From positions 1-22,437 of the forward strand of contig DATEDC010000008.1 of the NCBI GenBank assembly GCA_035286585.1: DNA of 22,437 nt, given 5' to 3'. The position numbers and the translations under genes are program-made. Positions 13,940-22,000 of this stretch are shown here, one piece after another. Under the pieces are notes generated by a model, which was not told the DNA's origin, did not search any database, and saw only the letters and a list, made by a program, of their open reading frames with translations. The first letter of the stretch is position 1; each line of letters starts with the position of its first letter. Source of the stretch: DSOS01 sp035286585 (GTDB taxonomy: Bacteria > Chloroflexota > Anaerolineae > Anaerolineales > UBA4823).

Positions 13940-14350
13940 ATGAGCGAACGGAAGATTCGTGTACTCGTTGCCAAACCGGGATTGGATGGACACGACCGAG
14001 GCGCCAAGGTGGTCGCCCGAGCTTTGCGCGATTCGGGCATGGAGGTGATCTACACTGGCCTGCGCCAGACCCCGGAGATGATCGCCGAAGCCGCGCTGCA
14101 GGAAGATGTGGATGTCATTGGGCTGTCTGTACTATCTGGAGCCCACATGGCTCTTGTGCCGCGAGTCCTGGAGCTGCTCAGAGCCAATCAACAAGAGCAT
14201 GTCAAGGTATTTGTCGGCGGCATCATTCCAGATGAGGATATCCCCAGGCTGATGGAGATTGGCGTGGTTGGAGTCTATGGCCCTGGAACGCTGACAGAAG
14301 ACATCATTCGTGAAATTCGTTCCGCCATACTCGGCGCCCCCACCGCCTGA
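13940..14350 (+). CDS. Methylmalonyl-CoA mutase B12-binding subunit (stand-alone C-terminal domain)
   Basis: This 136-residue protein is the cobalamin-binding part of methylmalonyl-CoA mutase, which interconverts methylmalonyl-CoA and succinyl-CoA. The B12 signature DxHxxG is seen in GLDGHDRG (D16, H18, G21), with H18 the expected lower cobalt ligand. The later GLSVLSGAH and VFVGGIIPDED segments are the other conserved parts of the fold. In many bacteria this domain is fused to the catalytic barrel of about 550 residues; a separate small subunit is known in archaea and some bacteria. The catalytic subunit is not in this window. The meaB start is only 5 bp after the stop, so they are almost surely one operon. 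Confidence 0.9.
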   Translation: MSERKIRVLVAKPGLDGHDRGAKVVARALRDSGMEVIYTGLRQTPEMIAEAALQEDVDVIGLSVLSGAHMALVPRVLELLRANQQEHVKVFVGGIIPDEDIPRLMEIGVVGVYGPGTLTEDIIREIRSAILGAPTA

Positions 14351-14355
14351 TCTCT

Positions 14356-15396
14356 ATGTCTCTGGCAGCCCAGGTCTTAGATGGTAATCGGCTAGCCTTA
14401 GCTCGCTTGTTGACGCAAATAGAAAACAATACCGAAGCAGGTCGGGAGGCTATCAACGAGCTGTTTGCGTATACCGGTCGCGCTCACCTGATAGGCGTTA
14501 CCGGCGCGCCGGGAACGGGCAAGTCTTCTCTAGTCAATCAACTGGCTCGCTACTACCGCGATCCTGCGCAGGGGGCAACGACGCATACTGTTGGCATCGT
14601 AGCGGTGGACCCATCCAGCCCTTTCAGCGGGGGCGCGATCCTGGGAGACCGCGTGCGCATGCGCGACCTGGCTGGCGATCCGGGAGTCTTCATCCGTTCG
14701 ATGGCTTCACGCGGGTCGCTTGGCGGTCTGGCAACGACGACAGCTACTGTTGTCCAAGCCTTGGATGCCGCAGGATTCGAGGTGATCCTCATTGAAACAG
14801 TTGGCGCAGGTCAGGCTGAGGTAGATATCGCTCGCCTGGCCCATACCACCCTGGTGATCGAAGCGCCGGGTCTGGGAGACGATATCCAGGCAATCAAGGC
14901 TGGTATATTGGAGATCGCGGATATCCTGGTCATCAACAAAGCCGACCGCCCGGGTGTGGAAATTACCGAACGGGCTCTTCGCGGAAATTTAGATCTAGCC
15001 CATCCCAACCGGCGGCTGATGACTGAATTCACTGAGAGCGGCCACCATGGCGCTCCTGTCCGCAAAGAACAACCTGATAATAATGCAGGTTATGGACTGA
15101 TGTGGAGCCCTCCAATCTTGCGGACGGTTGCCACCGAAGGCATTGGGATCGCTGACTTGGGAAGCGAAATAGAACGCCATCGCCAGTACCTGGTGAAGAC
15201 CGGGGAGTATAAACGCCGAGAGCAGACGCGCCTTGCATCTGAGTTGGAACTTATGCTGCAAGCATCGCTGGTGCGACGCTGGCGCAGCACCATTCCCGAC
15301 GATCTTTACCAGCAAGTATTGGAACAGCTCGTTGATCGTTCCCTTTCTCCATGGCAGGCGGTTCAGGTTTTATTGGCAGGTGACTTATCGATATAA
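14356..15396 (+). CDS. meaB: Methylmalonyl-CoA mutase-associated GTPase MeaB (ArgK family)
   Basis: This 346-residue G3E-type GTPase acts as chaperone and gatekeeper for B12 loading and protection of methylmalonyl-CoA mutase. The P-loop is GAPGTGKS (50-57). It is followed by the family's VDPSSPFSGGAILGDRVRM (84-102), the ETVGAGQ switch region (147-153) and the NKADR base-specificity motif. The C-terminal helices for dimerisation fit the stretch after residue 270. Length is typical (about 330). There is no strong ribosome site before ATG 14356, and the upstream stop is 5 bp away, consistent with translational coupling to the mutase subunit. The older name ArgK (arginine/ornithine transport kinase) is no longer favoured. 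Confidence 0.93.
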   Translation: MSLAAQVLDGNRLALARLLTQIENNTEAGREAINELFAYTGRAHLIGVTGAPGTGKSSLVNQLARYYRDPAQGATTHTVGIVAVDPSSPFSGGAILGDRVRMRDLAGDPGVFIRSMASRGSLGGLATTTATVVQALDAAGFEVILIETVGAGQAEVDIARLAHTTLVIEAPGLGDDIQAIKAGILEIADILVINKADRPGVEITERALRGNLDLAHPNRRLMTEFTESGHHGAPVRKEQPDNNAGYGLMWSPPILRTVATEGIGIADLGSEIERHRQYLVKTGEYKRREQTRLASELELMLQASLVRRWRSTIPDDLYQQVLEQLVDRSLSPWQAVQVLLAGDLSI

Positions 15397-15406
15397 CAAG
15401 TGTTAT
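15393..15406. repeat. Short inverted repeat overlapping the meaB stop
   Basis: ATAACA (15393-15398) and TGTTAT (15401-15406) flank AG, an AT-rich dyad covering the TAA stop of meaB. It could be an operator-like site or chance. The following 100 bases before prs hold no clear promoter or terminator. Confidence 0.3.
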
Positions 15407-15507
15407 TCATTCATGGAAGCCGGTATGTGGATATCTTGATCACGGGCGATCTGTGCTCTGAGTGAGATTCTGAGTAATGAATTACAGACTATGAAAGGGG
15501 AGTCCGT

Positions 15508-16500
15508 ATGCAATCGATCCAGCATCGCCATGAAACCAATATCTACGGTGAAATCAAGCTATTCGCGGGCACAGCCTGCCCGAAGCTTGCAGAGCGCATT
15601 GCTGAATATCTCCGGGTGCCTCTGAGCGGCAGGGAGGTGCTTCACTTTCCCAACGAAAATATCTGGGTCAGGCTGCACAAAAGCGTACGCGGTCAGGATG
15701 TTTATGTCATCCAGACCACCTCCGCGCCGGTTCACCGCAATTTGATGGAGCTGTTAATCATGCTGCAAACCATGCGGTTGGATTCTGCCGGGCGTATTAC
15801 TGCGGTTGTGCCCTATCTTTGTTACGCCCGCTCGGATAAAAAAGATAAACCACGAGTGCCCATCACTGCCCGTCTGGTGGCCGATATGATCGAAATCGCT
15901 GGCGCGGACCGCTACATGACCCTGGATTTGCACGCCGGCCAGATCCAGGGATTCTTCTCCATACCAGGAGATGCGCTCACTGCTTTTCACCTGCTGACCG
16001 ACCACGTGAAGAAAATTCTGCCGGAGATGAAGGACCCGGTGGTCGTCGCCGCTGACCTGGGATTTGCTAAAAAAGGTCGCAATTTTGCCGCCTCCATAAA
16101 TGCTCCAATCGCTTTCATCGAGAAACGTCGCACAGGCGGGGATAATCATCCCGAAGCTGTGACCTTGATCGGGGATGTGAACGAGCGGGATGTGATCATC
16201 GTGGATGATGAGGTGGATACCGCTGGCTCTGCTTCTCAGGCGGTGAAACTGGTCAAAGCGCATGGAGCCGGGAAAGTGTACCTGGTCACGGTGCACCCGG
16301 TATTTTCACCGCCTGCAGTTGAGCATCTGGCTGCATTGCCGATCACTCGGATAATCACCACGGATACGATTCCGGTACCTGCAGAAAAAGGCGCTCTGCT
16401 TGGCGACAAATTAAAAATTCTCTCGGTGGCGCCTTTATTGGGCGAGGTGATCCGCAGAGCTCATGAGGGTCGCAGCGTGGGAGAAATGTTTGACGAGTGA
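15508..16500 (+). CDS. prs: Ribose-phosphate pyrophosphokinase (PRPP synthetase), divergent
   Basis: This 330-residue enzyme makes PRPP from ribose 5-phosphate and ATP for nucleotide, His and Trp synthesis. Recognisable parts are KLFAG near the N-terminus, the ATP flexible region YARSDKKDKPRVPITARLVA, LDLHAGQIQGFF, the FIEKRR catalytic loop, and VDDEVDTAGSA as the PRPP-binding loop. It departs from classical enzymes: RQDRK/RR is SDKK here, and DDMIDTGGT is DDEVDTAGS. Activity may therefore differ, or another prs may exist elsewhere. AAAGGGGAG precedes ATG 15508. The mutM start is 3 bp after the stop, so prs and mutM are likely co-transcribed. Confidence 0.88.
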   Translation: MQSIQHRHETNIYGEIKLFAGTACPKLAERIAEYLRVPLSGREVLHFPNENIWVRLHKSVRGQDVYVIQTTSAPVHRNLMELLIMLQTMRLDSAGRITAVVPYLCYARSDKKDKPRVPITARLVADMIEIAGADRYMTLDLHAGQIQGFFSIPGDALTAFHLLTDHVKKILPEMKDPVVVAADLGFAKKGRNFAASINAPIAFIEKRRTGGDNHPEAVTLIGDVNERDVIIVDDEVDTAGSASQAVKLVKAHGAGKVYLVTVHPVFSPPAVEHLAALPITRIITTDTIPVPAEKGALLGDKLKILSVAPLLGEVIRRAHEGRSVGEMFDE

Positions 16501-16503
16501 GCT

Positions 16504-17337
16504 ATGCCCGAGCTGCCGGAAGTCGAGACGATTGCGAACAACCTCAATGCTGGTAATAGGGATCAGCCCAGCTTGATCGGGCGAGAGATCCTCCGCGCCA
16601 GCCTGATCTGGGAACGGACTCTGGCAGAGCCAGGGCCGAATGAATTCCCGGAGCGAATAGCAGGTCAGTCGATCCTCTCGATTGGACGGCGGGGAAAATT
16701 CCTTCGCATTCAATTGAGTACCGACGTACTTTTGATCCACCTGCGGATGAGCGGCGACCTGCGGGTGGAGTCTGGCGCAGCGCCCATCGGCAAACACTCG
16801 CGTTTGATCCTTGAATTGGCCGGCGGAATCCGATTGGCGTTTGTGGACCCGCGCAAATTCGGCCGGGTCTGGCTTACAGCCAATCCGGACTCAATCCTGG
16901 GGGGGTTAGGCCCTGAGCCGCTGGATGACACTTTCACACCCCAGGCGCTGTTTGAGGCTTTGCGAGGGCGAAGACGGCAGCTAAAACCACTGCTGATGGA
17001 TCAAAGCATTATTGCTGGGCTGGGTAATATTTACACCGATGAAGCCCTACACCAGGCGCGCCTGCACCCGCTGCTGACATCTCAATCGATCACCTTCGAG
17101 CAAGCGGAGCGTCTGTGGCGCAGCATCCGCAGCGTGCTCCGGGCAGGCATCCAGCGCAACGGCACCTCTATCGATTGGGTCTATCAGGGGGGAGATTACC
17201 AAAAATTCCTGCGGGTTTATGGACGCAGCAGCCAGCCCTGTGTGGAGTGCGGCGCTCCCATTGAGCGAATCATTATCGGGCAGCGAAGCACCCATTTTTG
17301 CCCGTACTGCCAGCCCTCTTCAGGTTATCAAGATTGA
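16504..17337 (+). CDS. mutM: Formamidopyrimidine-DNA glycosylase
   Basis: This 277-residue base-excision repair enzyme removes 8-oxoguanine and formamidopyrimidines and nicks the abasic site. The N-terminus MPELPEVETI supplies the catalytic proline (exposed after Met removal) and Glu3. Further signatures are IGRRGKFLRI with the conserved Lys, LIHLRMSGDLRV, FVDPRKFGRVW, and the helix-two-turn-helix segment IIAGLGNIYTDEAL. The C-terminal zinc finger is CVECG...CPYC, with the expected C-x2-C-x16-C-x2-C spacing. All expected motifs are present and the length is typical. It starts 3 bp after the prs stop. A promoter for the next gene lies immediately after it. Confidence 0.96.
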   Translation: MPELPEVETIANNLNAGNRDQPSLIGREILRASLIWERTLAEPGPNEFPERIAGQSILSIGRRGKFLRIQLSTDVLLIHLRMSGDLRVESGAAPIGKHSRLILELAGGIRLAFVDPRKFGRVWLTANPDSILGGLGPEPLDDTFTPQALFEALRGRRRQLKPLLMDQSIIAGLGNIYTDEALHQARLHPLLTSQSITFEQAERLWRSIRSVLRAGIQRNGTSIDWVYQGGDYQKFLRVYGRSSQPCVECGAPIERIIIGQRSTHFCPYCQPSSGYQD

Positions 17338-17340
17338 AAG

Positions 17341-17369
17341 TTGCCCAATCCCGCTTTCAGCAATACAAT
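17341..17369 (+). promoter_or_regulatory. Promoter of the membrane-anchored protein gene
   Basis: -35 TTGCCC (17341-17346) and -10 TACAAT (17364-17369) are spaced 17 bp apart, directly after the mutM stop. Start would be near 17376 with a very short leader holding GGAGG. Confidence 0.5.
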
Positions 17370-17392
17370 TAAATTTGGCTGGAGGCAGTGAT

Positions 17393-17947
17393 ATGAGCGA
17401 TACTTTTCTGATCCTGGCGGTGGGTGTTATCGGTATTGGGATTGGATTTGCCCTGGGGATGCTGGTGAACAGTTTGCGCAGCCCGCAAAGCGACTCCAAA
17501 GCGCAAGAGGTGCCGGGGATTCAAGCTGAAGGCAAGCCCAAGCCCGACCTGCCGGGCAAAAAGGCTCCGCCTGCCCAGACGACCCAGGAATCGTTGAGCG
17601 ACGTGCAGCCATCCCAGGATCAAAGCCCGCTCAAACGCCCCAGCATGAACCCTCTGGATGCCTTTACCCGGGCGTTACAACCGGTTAGCCAGCCTACCCA
17701 TCCCTTCGCCCGGAGTATTGCGGAGCAGGTTGATGAAATTCTCCAGGAGATGCTGATGGATTCTCCGTTGCGATCGCGAGCGATCCGCCTGTTGGAGCTG
17801 CCTCAGAAGGGAATGGTCGTGATGGTTGGGCTGGATCAGTACGCGGGCGTCGATGCAGTTCCCGACGAGGAGATACGCAGCCTGATCCGTTCCGCCGTAG
17901 CGGAGTGGGAACGGCGGGTTAGCGAGGATGAAACTGTAAACACCTGA
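17393..17947 (+). CDS. Membrane-anchored protein of unknown function
   Basis: This 184-residue protein begins with one hydrophobic, Gly-rich transmembrane segment at about 4-26 (FLILAVGVIGIGIGFALGML). A long Pro/Gln/Ser/Lys-rich linker follows (about 30-115), then a small folded C-terminal domain (120-178) with predicted helix-strand-helix character (EQVDEILQEMLM, GMVVMVGLDQYAGV, DEEIRSLIRSAVAEWERRV). It is likely held in the inner membrane with the C-terminal domain in the cytoplasm, though topology is inference. I do not recognise the family. GGAGG (17381-17385) sets ATG 17393. Its stop is 4 bp from that of convergent add, and no terminator lies between. Confidence 0.78.
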   Translation: MSDTFLILAVGVIGIGIGFALGMLVNSLRSPQSDSKAQEVPGIQAEGKPKPDLPGKKAPPAQTTQESLSDVQPSQDQSPLKRPSMNPLDAFTRALQPVSQPTHPFARSIAEQVDEILQEMLMDSPLRSRAIRLLELPQKGMVVMVGLDQYAGVDAVPDEEIRSLIRSAVAEWERRVSEDETVNT

Positions 17948-17951
17948 GCTG

Positions 17952-19007
17952 TTATGCGCCTGATACTGGGGGAAACTCGGCGGCAATCTCCGCCACAAGT
18001 AGGCGGGCTTCCTCCGCGGGTAGAAATGCCGCCTGCGCGGCAGCCAATACCCTGTGGCGCAGGCTGTGCAACGATATGCCCAGCACGTCGCAAGCCAGCC
18101 GGTACTCGTCGCTCAAGGTGATGTTCGAGATCCCCGGATCGTCGGAGTTAATCGTGACATTCAAGCCCGCATCTAACATGCGCTTGATGGGATGCTCTTC
18201 AACGGCAGTTACCGCCCCAGACTGGTAATTGCTGGTTATACAGACCTCGAAAGTTGTGTTGCGCAGCAACGCTAATTCAACCGCCCGCGGGCTGTCGAAG
18301 ACTCGGATCCCGTGACCGATGCGCTCCGCGCCCAGCAGATCGATCGCCTGGGCGACGTTCTCCCCGCTGTTCCATTCTCCAGCGTGGATGCAAATATGTA
18401 AGCCCTGCTCGCGGGCATAATCGATGATCTCTCGAAAGGGTTGAGCCGAGAACCCAGCTTCATCACCGGCAAGATCGAGGCCCACAATCCCCGCTGGCAT
18501 CCTTTCTACAGCCAGATAGGTAACCTGAGCGCCAAGCGCCACGCTCTCATGGCGGTTCAGGCTGGCGATCAGGCGGGTCTTCACCCCGAAATCGCGCTCG
18601 GCCTGTTGAGCGCCCAGGGTCACCCAATCCATCACCTTATCCAGCGGGAAGTCTTGAGCACGGCTTAACGCGACCGGAGTGAAGCGCAGTTCCAGGTAGC
18701 GAATATTATCGGCGGCCGCATCTTCAATAGCCTCACGAGTGATCCGCCCGATAATTTCTGGTGAACGGTAAAACAGGCGTAAAGTGACAAATTTGGATAA
18801 AAAATTTTCGAAGGTCAGCGGCTCATTTTCCTGGACCTGCACCATCGTTTTAAGCTGACCTGTCGGCGGCAGATCCATCCCATGAGAACGCGCCAGCTCG
18901 CGAACGGTTTCAAAGCGCAGCGAGCCTTCCAAATGGCGGTGTAAATCCACCTTTGGCAGCGAGCGATAAAATTCGGCTGGTCGCCGTGGAGTTTGTGAAA
19001 GCTTCAT
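17952..19007 (-). CDS. add: Adenosine deaminase
   Basis: This 351-residue zinc hydrolase converts adenosine to inosine in purine salvage. The metal ligands and catalytic residues are visible: HxH in LPKVDLHRHLEGS near the N-terminus, the HAGEW segment, the GHGIRV active-site histidine motif and the NSDDPGI metal Asp motif close to the C-terminus. Length is typical (330-350). ATG 19007 is taken as the start; an adjacent GTG at 19010 is possible and the ribosome site is weak (TTGGGTG). It lies 48 bp downstream of the secA stop, so the two may form one transcript, possibly limited by a hairpin over the secA stop. The substrate could include other adenine nucleosides. Confidence 0.93.
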   Translation of the reverse strand: MKLSQTPRRPAEFYRSLPKVDLHRHLEGSLRFETVRELARSHGMDLPPTGQLKTMVQVQENEPLTFENFLSKFVTLRLFYRSPEIIGRITREAIEDAAADNIRYLELRFTPVALSRAQDFPLDKVMDWVTLGAQQAERDFGVKTRLIASLNRHESVALGAQVTYLAVERMPAGIVGLDLAGDEAGFSAQPFREIIDYAREQGLHICIHAGEWNSGENVAQAIDLLGAERIGHGIRVFDSPRAVELALLRNTTFEVCITSNYQSGAVTAVEEHPIKRMLDAGLNVTINSDDPGISNITLSDEYRLACDVLGISLHSLRHRVLAAAQAAFLPAEEARLLVAEIAAEFPPVSGA

Positions 19008-19046
19008 CACCCAATCTTGAGTGCGGTTCTGGGCGTTTGCAAGAAT

Positions 19047-19066
19047 AGCGCCGCATCAGCGGCGCT
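19047..19066 (-). terminator. Hairpin enclosing the secA stop codon
   Basis: AGCGCCGC and GCGGCGCT form a perfect 8-bp stem whose 4-nt loop contains the secA TGA stop. The bases after it (ATTCTTGC) are a poor U-tract, so termination would be weak or partial. The hairpin may separate secA from add expression. Confidence 0.45.
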
Positions 19067-22000
19067 TGCGCCTGCGTTTTTTACCTTTCGCTGGGCTATC
19101 ATACTTTTCGGGTTGGCTTTGTGTTTCTGTAACCATTTCTGGCTCACCCGCCTCAATTTCTGGCGCCTCTACCCGGCTGACGGTGGTTTGAACGCTGCTC
19201 AGATCCCGGGGGCGGAAGGTAAACATCTTGGAAACGATACTCAAGCGGATGTTGGCAAGCAGCTCCTGGAAAAGAGCATAAGCGCGGCTTTTATACTGCA
19301 CCAATGGGTCGCGTTGAGCGTAAGCTTCCAATCCGATGGAAATCCGTAAGGCTTCCATCTGGGTCAGATAATCCACCCATAATTCGGTGATCACCTGCAA
19401 TAGGAGCTGGCGGTAGATCTCGGTGAGCGCCTGCCGACCCAGCTCGCTGACGACGACCTGCCTATGTTCGCCTGCCAGGCTTTTCAAGGGCTGGTTATCG
19501 TGTTGCTGGAAAAGCTCTCCTTCCAGGACGTTGCGTAAGCCTCTCTGGGTTGTCTGGTCGAGCTCGTTGAAAGCAGCTGAGGCTATCCGGTTCCACTCAT
19601 GCGCTCCCCAACTCATTTTTAAGAACTCTTGCGCTTTCTCCAGATGGGACAGGACGTCTTCAGAGATTTCTTGGGGATCGCGCCCTTCCAGGAGTTGAGC
19701 CACATAAAAGTTATAGGTAAAACGGGTAGTTCGCAGAAAGACACGGCGGTGGGTCTTTTTATCGAAGGCAGCCCTGGCACCCTGCGGCATCATTATCAGG
19801 AGCTGGTACAGGAGGTTGGCGTTGAGCGAACTGCCAAGCCGCCCCAGGCCGGCTTCCAGATCTTTGGCGATTTGACTGCCGGCGCCATCTCCCAGATAGC
19901 GCTCTCTGCGACGCTGGTAGATCGATTGAATCGCCATTAAGACCAGATCGGCGAGCTGGTTGAAGTCTCCCAAAGAAAGCGCACTGCTGTCCAGGTCCAG
20001 ACCCTCATCCAGGCGCCGCTCGATTGAGCCGATCAAACGGGTAACCGCCTGAGCGATAAGCTGATTTTCTACCTGGGCGTAGATTTCATCCGCTACATCA
20101 TCCGGGTCTTCGAGCAAGAGGCGCTGCTGGTGTGCAGACAGCTTGATCGGGAGGCGCACGGCGGATGTCAATTCATCCACTACCTGGCGGGACGAGCGAG
20201 TGTCGGTCTCATCTGCCAGCTCTAACCCTTCCAGGAAGGTGTCTACGCTCTCATTTCTCTCGGCAAGTTGAAGCTCCATACGATCTTGAGCTTGATTGAG
20301 CAGCAGATCGACCGTCTTGAGCAGGTGGTTTTCCTCGGCTATTAAAGCCTGCCGGGCGATCTCCAGCAGCCTCTCTAAAACGGTTTGAGCGTCGAGAGTT
20401 TGCGCATTGGCGGTAAGATGTTCCACCAGCAGTTTTAATGAATACGAGGGGAAAATCACGCCATTGTGCGGCAAGGGAGGTTGAACCTGGTCCAACCAGG
20501 CGATCAATTTCCAGGGTCCTTCCGCATCCTCGAGCGCTTCCGGGACCCGGCGGGATACCTCGAGGCGCAGCATCTCGGTCACATCTTCGCTCAAATCATC
20601 CTTGGCGAAAATGATGTTACGCTGGGCGTAGATTTTAGCCCGCTGATCGTTCAGGACGTCATCGTATTCCAGCAGGTGTTTGCGCACATCGAAGTTTGCC
20701 CCCTCAACCCGAGTTTGGGATTGCTCGACAATGCGGCTGACCAGACCGACTTCCAGGGGCATGGCATCATCGATTTTCATGCGCTGCATCAGGGCATCCG
20801 CCTGTTGACCGCCAAACAAGCGCATCAGGTCGTCTTCCATGGAAAGATAAAAGCGGGATGATCCGGGATCTCCCTGACGCGCTGCACGGCCGCGAAGCTG
20901 GTTGTCGATCCGCCTGGCTTCGTGGCGCACGGAACCGATCACGTGCAGACCACCCAGCTCTTTGACCAGTTTCATCCGTTTCATGTAATTAAAGAAGGCG
21001 GATACCTGTTCGCCGTAAATGCCATACTGGTCGGGATTCATTTTTTCCAGCGCCTGGAGCCGCTCTTCCATGGTCATGTCGTAAGCTTCGTGGAAACCAG
21101 CGCGCATCAAGACCCGGTTGATGATGGCGAGAGTCCTTTCATAGAATTCCCCACCCAGCTTGATATCTACACCACGCCCAGCCATATTGGTGGCGATAGT
21201 CACAGCCCCGAACTCACCGCCGCGGGCGATGATCTGGCTTTCTTCAGTATGTTTGCGGGCATTGAGCACCTGGTGGGAAATACCGCCTTTCAGGGCTGCA
21301 ACCAGGCGCTCACGGCTGGCTGACTGCAAAGCCAGAACGAAGAGCAAGCGATCTACATTTTCGGCTTCTTCAGGGTTGAATGAGATGCCGAGCTCCCTGG
21401 AGAGCTTACGCATGGCGCCGATATCCAGTTGGTCGAGTTGTGCGTTGAGAAATTGCAGCTCGGGCACCTGGCGGCCGTCTTCGACTCGGTCGTTTTTCTC
21501 GAACCAGGTCTGGCGTAAAAGCAAGACCTGAGCCAGGCGGCGCAGAGGCTCTGCCCTCAAGCGAGCGGACAGCCGCTCCGAAAGCTCAACGGAGGTCGTG
21601 CCCACCAGGATGGGTCGACCGAGGCTGTGATACTGCAAAATTTCCTGGCAAATGGCGCGCAGCTTGGCTTCTTCTGTGCGGTAGACCACGTCGGGATAAT
21701 CCTTGCGCTTCCAGAAGACCTGGACCTTATTCGGGTCAGAGCGGTGGGCGTAATAGGTGTACTTATACCCCGCCTGATCACGGTCTTCAACTTGCTCCAA
21801 GTCCGAGTCTGGTCTGCTGGCCTGGTATTCCAGGTTAGTGGGGATCGCCAGCACGCCCAGGGAATAGATCTTATCGAACTCCTCGGCTTCTGTCAGGGCA
21901 GTTCCGCTCATGCCGGCCAATTTTTCATACATGCGGAAGTAGTTCTGAATGGTAATCGTAGCGTAGGTGACGTTTTCGGGCTGAACGCGCGCGCCCTCTT

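Noticed and set aside
15754..16296. 180-codon minus-strand frame within prs
   Set aside because: Shadow frame; no homology recognised and no expression signals.
19404..21560. SecA insertions as frameshift or assembly error
   Set aside because: The reading frame stays open with normal codon use through all inserts and returns to conserved SecA motifs each time.
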